Made by a program: the position numbers and the translations under genes
NCBI GenBank assembly: GCA_023853785.1
Contig: JAJIRX010000648.1
Coordinates: forward strand, 496,001 to 560,000
Reading direction: 5' to 3'
Length of the DNA: 64,000 nt
DNA from: Psilocybe azurescens
Taxonomy: Eukaryota; Basidiomycota; Agaricomycetes; Agaricales; Agrocybaceae
In this document: one piece after another, positions 60,401-64,000 of the stretch
Layout: the number at the start of each line of letters is the position of its first letter
Numbering within the stretch: the stretch's first letter is position 1
The notes under the pieces: model-generated
The model's input: only the letters and a program-made list of their open reading frames with translations
What the model was told of the DNA's origin: nothing
Database searches by the model: none

Positions 60401-61879
60401 TCTGCGTCGTCGCCCTCGGGCCCTGGCACCTGGATCACAGGTGGCGGGGGCCCCAGCGCGAGCGCGGTTCCGACTTCGGCTTCGCGTTCGAGCAATGGTC
60501 ATCTTCAAGGCGCGTCGGAGCTGCTCTCGCCGCCCACGCGCGGGCGTCAACCCGATGGACCTTCTTCCAGCAAGTCGTCGTCGACGGCGCAAGCGCAGCC
60601 AGCGCGCGGGAGGTCGAGCACGCGCACTTCGTCGTCTTCGTCGTGGGAGAGGGAGCGCGGGTCGTCGTCCTCGGGGGCGGGGTCGCTTGGGGCAGCCCGA
60701 TTGGGAGCTTGAGCCCAGGACCGGATGGACTGGGCCGCTCCGGCAGCGGGGTGGGGATTGATGCTGTCCTTGGGGGCGCGGCGGTCCTCGCTGGCGGTGG
60801 ACGCGCGGATAGGGAGCGAGAGAAGGAGCGGGAAAGGGAGAAAGAGAGGGCGCGGGGCAGAGAGCGCAGAGGAAGGGATAGGACGAGCGGGAAGGTGCTG
60901 ACTGCGAGCGAGACGGAGAGTCTGGGGCGGGATGAGGTTGCGAGCGTCGATTCGTCGGCTGTGGAGACGACTGAGTCTGGGTCGAGCGGCAGCAGCAGGA
61001 CCGGCGCGGCGGGGTCCCCAACGGGAACACGAACGGGATGGAGTCGAGCATCTACAGCACGGGGTCCTCGTCGTCGTCCAGCACTAATACCAGCAGCAGC
61101 ACGATCATAGGCGCGCCTGCCACCATCGTTCCTCCCGGTGGCGTGGATTCTTCTTCGCAGAGAGGAAGCGAGGACCAGGAGGACCAGGAGAGCATGGACG
61201 CGGAGCTGCAGTACTTCCGCCGCGCGGAAGAGGAGCAGCGGCGCCGGGTTGTCCCTACGCCGTCGAACTCGCCTGTGGTGGAGATGCGAAGGATGGCGCC
61301 GAACGGCGTGGGCGAGCCGCCCAAGAGCAAGAACGCGAGCACGAGCACGAGCAGCGGCAGCGGCGGGACGACGCCGACGGGGGCACTACGCCATCGCCGC
61401 CTTTGTCCTCTGACGCGCCGCTCCTTGCGCCTGTCCCGTCATCAGCTGCGGCGATGAAGAAGAAGGCGGCGTCACCCACGCTTAACGGTCGCGCGTCCGC
61501 ATCGCCTGTAGGCGGAATCAGCGCCTCGCAACCTCACTCCGTCTCGGGCAGCTCCGCCTCCAACTCCAGCTCCAACTCCAACTCGCCTTCGAACAAGCTG
61601 CGTCCGCCGCCGTTGATACCGCCATCTGCGGGCGTGGCGAAACCGAGCACGTCGTTCACCGCGGTGTCTTCTCCGCGCTCCGCTGCGAGCGCCGTCTCGG
61701 AGCTCTCGTCGCCCGTTGCTGCTGTTCCTATTGTGGCGGCGCCGGCTGCTACGCGCAGTCCTCCCCCTGCTTCGGATAAAGAGAGCGGGACCATCGTTGG
61801 GAAGGCGGTGGATATGGTTTCTAGTGCTGGTGCGTTTTGGGGGTGGTGGGGTCGCGATTCGGCTGCGGAAGGGCAGTAA
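57437..61879 (+). CDS. Reg1-like protein phosphatase 1 regulatory protein, several 1-nt breaks
   Basis: Three exons, 57437-57699, 57750-58587 and 58654-61879, about 1440 aa. Residues ~40-105 hold the PF08550-type motif VWRSWRNMTRQ ... ASWRTWWKQRNKLK ... SPETLNWLKDSDVTWLYGP found in Reg1 and AreA N-termini. Around residue 318-335 is KKKHISFNTFVEQCIAIE, an RVxF-like PP1-docking segment comparable to the one in yeast Reg1. Near the C-terminus is GTIVGKAVDMVSSAGAF, also conserved in this group. The rest is acidic, Ser-rich or Arg/Glu-rich low complexity. Reg1 directs Glc7/PP1 to Snf1 in glucose repression, which is the likely role. At least seven single-base frame changes occur (near 58216, 59170, 59445, 59885, 59925, 60695, 61015, 61375), mostly in C/G runs of a very GC-rich stretch; composition and domain order continue through them. 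Confidence 0.75.
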
Positions 61880-63510
61880 GGGTGGAACGGAGGGGATGCG
61901 GGATGCGGTTGAGGGTTGTTGAGGCGTCTGTTTCCTCTCCATATTATACACAAACCACGGTCCCCCACGCACGCGGCCATTCTACTGAATTCGACTCGGC
62001 CTTTGGATATCTGGATGGATCGGATACGGATATCGTTCTATTTTGCATGCCTTTCTTTCTTTCTTTCTTTCCTACTTCATTCTCTGGCTTCTGGATCGAC
62101 AGGAGACTCTTGCATAATGCAAGCTTAATGCTTTCTCCCTCTTCTTTTTCCTATCTTTTACTACGCCTCCTTTCCTTTTCCCTCTCCTTCCTTTCTACTG
62201 TTCACTCTTTTCATCTTCCATCCTTTCCGGCTTCTTGCGTTCCCCCCCCCTTTTTTTTTAATTTGGCTTATCATGATATGCCATTCACGTACTGACGATC
62301 CCATGGAGCCCAACTCATCCGACTTCATCCCATAAACCGCACAACGTCTTCTTTCCTCCGTGTTTTTTCTCATCTTCTTTTGGTTTTTGCATTCTGGTTT
62401 ATAAATACTGTTTCGCATCGGTGGTAATTCTGGGTTATTAATCTATGATCAATTCTCTTTTCTTTTTTTCTTTTTCTCTTTTACTCTTTTTTATATTGGA
62501 CCTTGGGCATGCATTTTTTATTATTCCAGGCTTTACATTGCTACAATCCATTGTATGTATTAATTGAATCCATGTTGTGTTGTACATGCACGTGTACCAG
62601 TGAATGCATTTGCTTCAGTGGATCTTTGGGAGTCTCGAGTCATTCCGGCATACTTAGGCTTTGGCTTTTTATCAAGGTTCATAGATCCCCCTCTCCTAAT
62701 CTGAAGTCATCTCCAGGCATCTGAAGATCCCGTACATATATTTGGCATTTTTCTTATCGCGACACATGCATTTCATATTCTCGGACAACCCCGGTTGAAA
62801 GACAACCTTTTTCCTCATATACTTGTTTGATTATATCATGCAATCTGTATACCTCCTGTGCCGCATCGTAGGTTCACTGTTTCCCTGGCTGTTTATTGGA
62901 GCCTTGATATTGAATTTGAGCAGCTGAAAGTAACATTGAAAACATTGAATCGGTGGGCGGCGGTCCGCCACAAATCCCTTTAGTTTAAATACCTTTCTTA
63001 TCAGAGTCACCTCACTGGACAAGGTGGCAGGACGGAATAACGCGATAGCCCCTGACAGTACGGAAACGCGTCTCGGCTTCAATATCTTCTATTTTGAACG
63101 ATGGGGGCGAGTTTATCTGAAAGCGACGGAGAGGAGAATCCAAGGGAACATCAAATGTAGCTGACAGTGTTGCTCAAAGGGCCGATAAGCATATGTTCGA
63201 GATAGCTATAGCTAGGAACTAGAATAATCCACAACCATTTCTATGGATATGATAGGTTATTTGATCGATTGCGCAATGCAGTATAAGATTTGGTAAGTAA
63301 TAGTGGGAAATACGGAAATGCGTTTGAGCACTCTTGGAGCTAGTAAATTGATGCACGAGACAAGCTTTGGAATCGATCGATACTTGAAGTAACGCTGCCG
63401 TTCACTTGCCAATTGCCCTATCTTTTGTGCACCTTTCGCTATCGATCGTCAAGGATGTGTGAGTTGCTTTATTTGTAACATGACTCAAATTCAAAACACA
63501 CAGGATAAAG
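61880..63510. other. 3' UTR of the Reg1-like gene and intergenic region
   Basis: A long pyrimidine-rich stretch (62040-62500) with (CTTT)5 at 62051-62070 and a C9T9 run at 62242-62259 follows the Reg1-like stop and fits a long 3' UTR. No gene is seen up to the phosphatase. Confidence 0.5.
62051..62070. repeat. (CTTT)5 microsatellite
   Basis: Five CTTT units in the presumed 3' UTR of the Reg1-like gene. Confidence 0.9.
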
Positions 63511-64000
63511 TCAAGCTAGTATGAAAATAGCATGGCTACTGCTTGTTCCTGTGGGTCGCCGTATCTGAGCTTCTTCCTTGTCGTCATCGTCACTATCTTC
63601 ATTGAAGAGCGCTAGACGGTCTATTTCGCGCCTTGGTAGCTCGTTGATATCCACTGTCGATGAACCGAGCAATGCTATTTCCAACTCCTTCAGCTGGCTC
63701 AGAAACCCTGGATTCGGGGAAGCTTGTGTTCGAGCGCATATGATAAGCCCCAGAGCAGCTTTCAAGGTCATTCCGTGTTCTTTCATAAGATATCCGCAGA
63801 CAACTGTCGGTGAACGGGACACTCCTGCCGAGCAGTGGACAAGAATTCTTTCCTGGCCTTTATTCGAGCACAAAGTGGCCTTAATGATTTTTGTGGCAGC
63901 ATCGACAGTGGTTGTAATGGAAGAAGTGATGGAGTCGTTGAGAGAGAGCCTGTGGTATGTCACACCCTCTACTTTCGGGGACGGAGTGCTTCCTATGCTC
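63511..64000 (-). CDS. Dual-specificity protein phosphatase, 5' end beyond the window
   Basis: The terminal exon is open to the right edge of the window; the stop is at 63511. The active-site loop ILVHCSAGVSRSPTVV matches the HCxxGxxRS signature of Cys-based phosphatases, followed by YLMKEHGMTLKAAL and ASPNPGFLSQLKELE, the typical end of the dual-specificity phosphatase domain (NxGFxxQL). The general-acid loop and N-terminus lie partly outside; upstream, YHRLSLNDS corresponds to the strand before the general-acid Asp. The C-terminal ~45 residues are acidic (NEDSDDDDKEE). A small MAPK-phosphatase-like or YVH1-like enzyme is likely; which one cannot be decided from this part. Confidence 0.85.
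   Translation of the reverse strand, partial: SIGSTPSPKVEGVTYHRLSLNDSITSSITTTVDAATKIIKATLCSNKGQERILVHCSAGVSRSPTVVCGYLMKEHGMTLKAALGLIICARTQASPNPGFLSQLKELEIALLGSSTVDINELPRREIDRLALFNEDSDDDDKEEAQIRRPTGTSSSHAIFILA

Noticed and set aside
1..64000. CRISPR arrays, tRNA or rRNA genes
   Set aside because: No regularly spaced repeats were seen, and no sequence with a tRNA A-box/B-box pair or rRNA core was found by eye; a tRNAscan run would be decisive.

Overview
The window is nuclear DNA of a filamentous basidiomycete, most likely an Agaricomycete. The evidence is very intron-dense genes (up to 18-19 exons), short GT-AG introns of about 45-70 bp, exons as small as 7 nt, and families typical of mushrooms: ACS-type MFS permeases, a fungal-rhodopsin-like 7TM protein, a DUF3455 secreted protein and an NLR-like STAND/TPR protein. 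I rebuilt gene models by hand from splice sites and checked codon phase across every junction. The 5' ends of RPP40 and of the fragment at 39.4 kb remain uncertain.

Layout. 0.2-4.4 kb: two intact tandem FMP52/HTATIP2-type oxidoreductase genes. 4.9-7.6 kb: a coiled-coil Ser/Pro-rich protein (-). 9.4-11.9 kb: an 18-exon MFS permease (+). 12.3-16.0 kb: a 7TM protein with a very long tail (+). 16.5-17.8 kb: pantoate-beta-alanine ligase (+). 18.6-19.9 kb: rhodopsin-like 7TM protein (-). 21.0-21.5 kb: a possible gene relic. 21.75-23.75 kb: a LINE-like insertion with a 17-bp target-site duplication and poly(A) tail. 23.9-26.7 kb: VPS9 (-), divergent from phosphomannomutase (26.9-28.0 kb, +). 28.0-31.4 kb: NLR-like protein (-). 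32.9-35.6 kb: DNMT2 (+) and a TDP2-like phosphodiesterase (-), convergent and overlapping. 36.6-40.1 kb: an unknown protein, a small secreted protein and an ORF fragment. 40.5-44.3 kb: RPP40 and HMG-CoA synthase (both -). 47.0-47.9 kb: DUF3455 protein (-). 49.8-52.5 kb: a 19-exon MFS permease (-). 52.5-57.4 kb: gene-free. 57.4-61.9 kb: a Reg1-like PP1 regulator (+). 63.5-64.0 kb: a dual-specificity phosphatase cut by the window edge (-).

Most genes are single-copy housekeeping functions (pantothenate, mevalonate, GDP-mannose supply, Rab5 activation, RNase P/MRP, tRNA methylation, glucose signalling) mixed with transporters and sensors. There is no biosynthetic cluster or operon-like logic. 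A strong window-wide pattern is that 12 of 18 fully modelled genes are in frame except for 1-nt length changes, mostly in homopolymer runs. These hit even normally essential genes (PMM, RPP40), so assembly error is the likeliest cause. Such genes are annotated as CDS with the break noted.

The observations most worth following are the repeated covarying hairpin box inside the LINE-like element, the mosaic divergence of the FMP52 pair, the DNMT2/TDP2-like coding overlap, the micro-exons, and the NLR-like gene.
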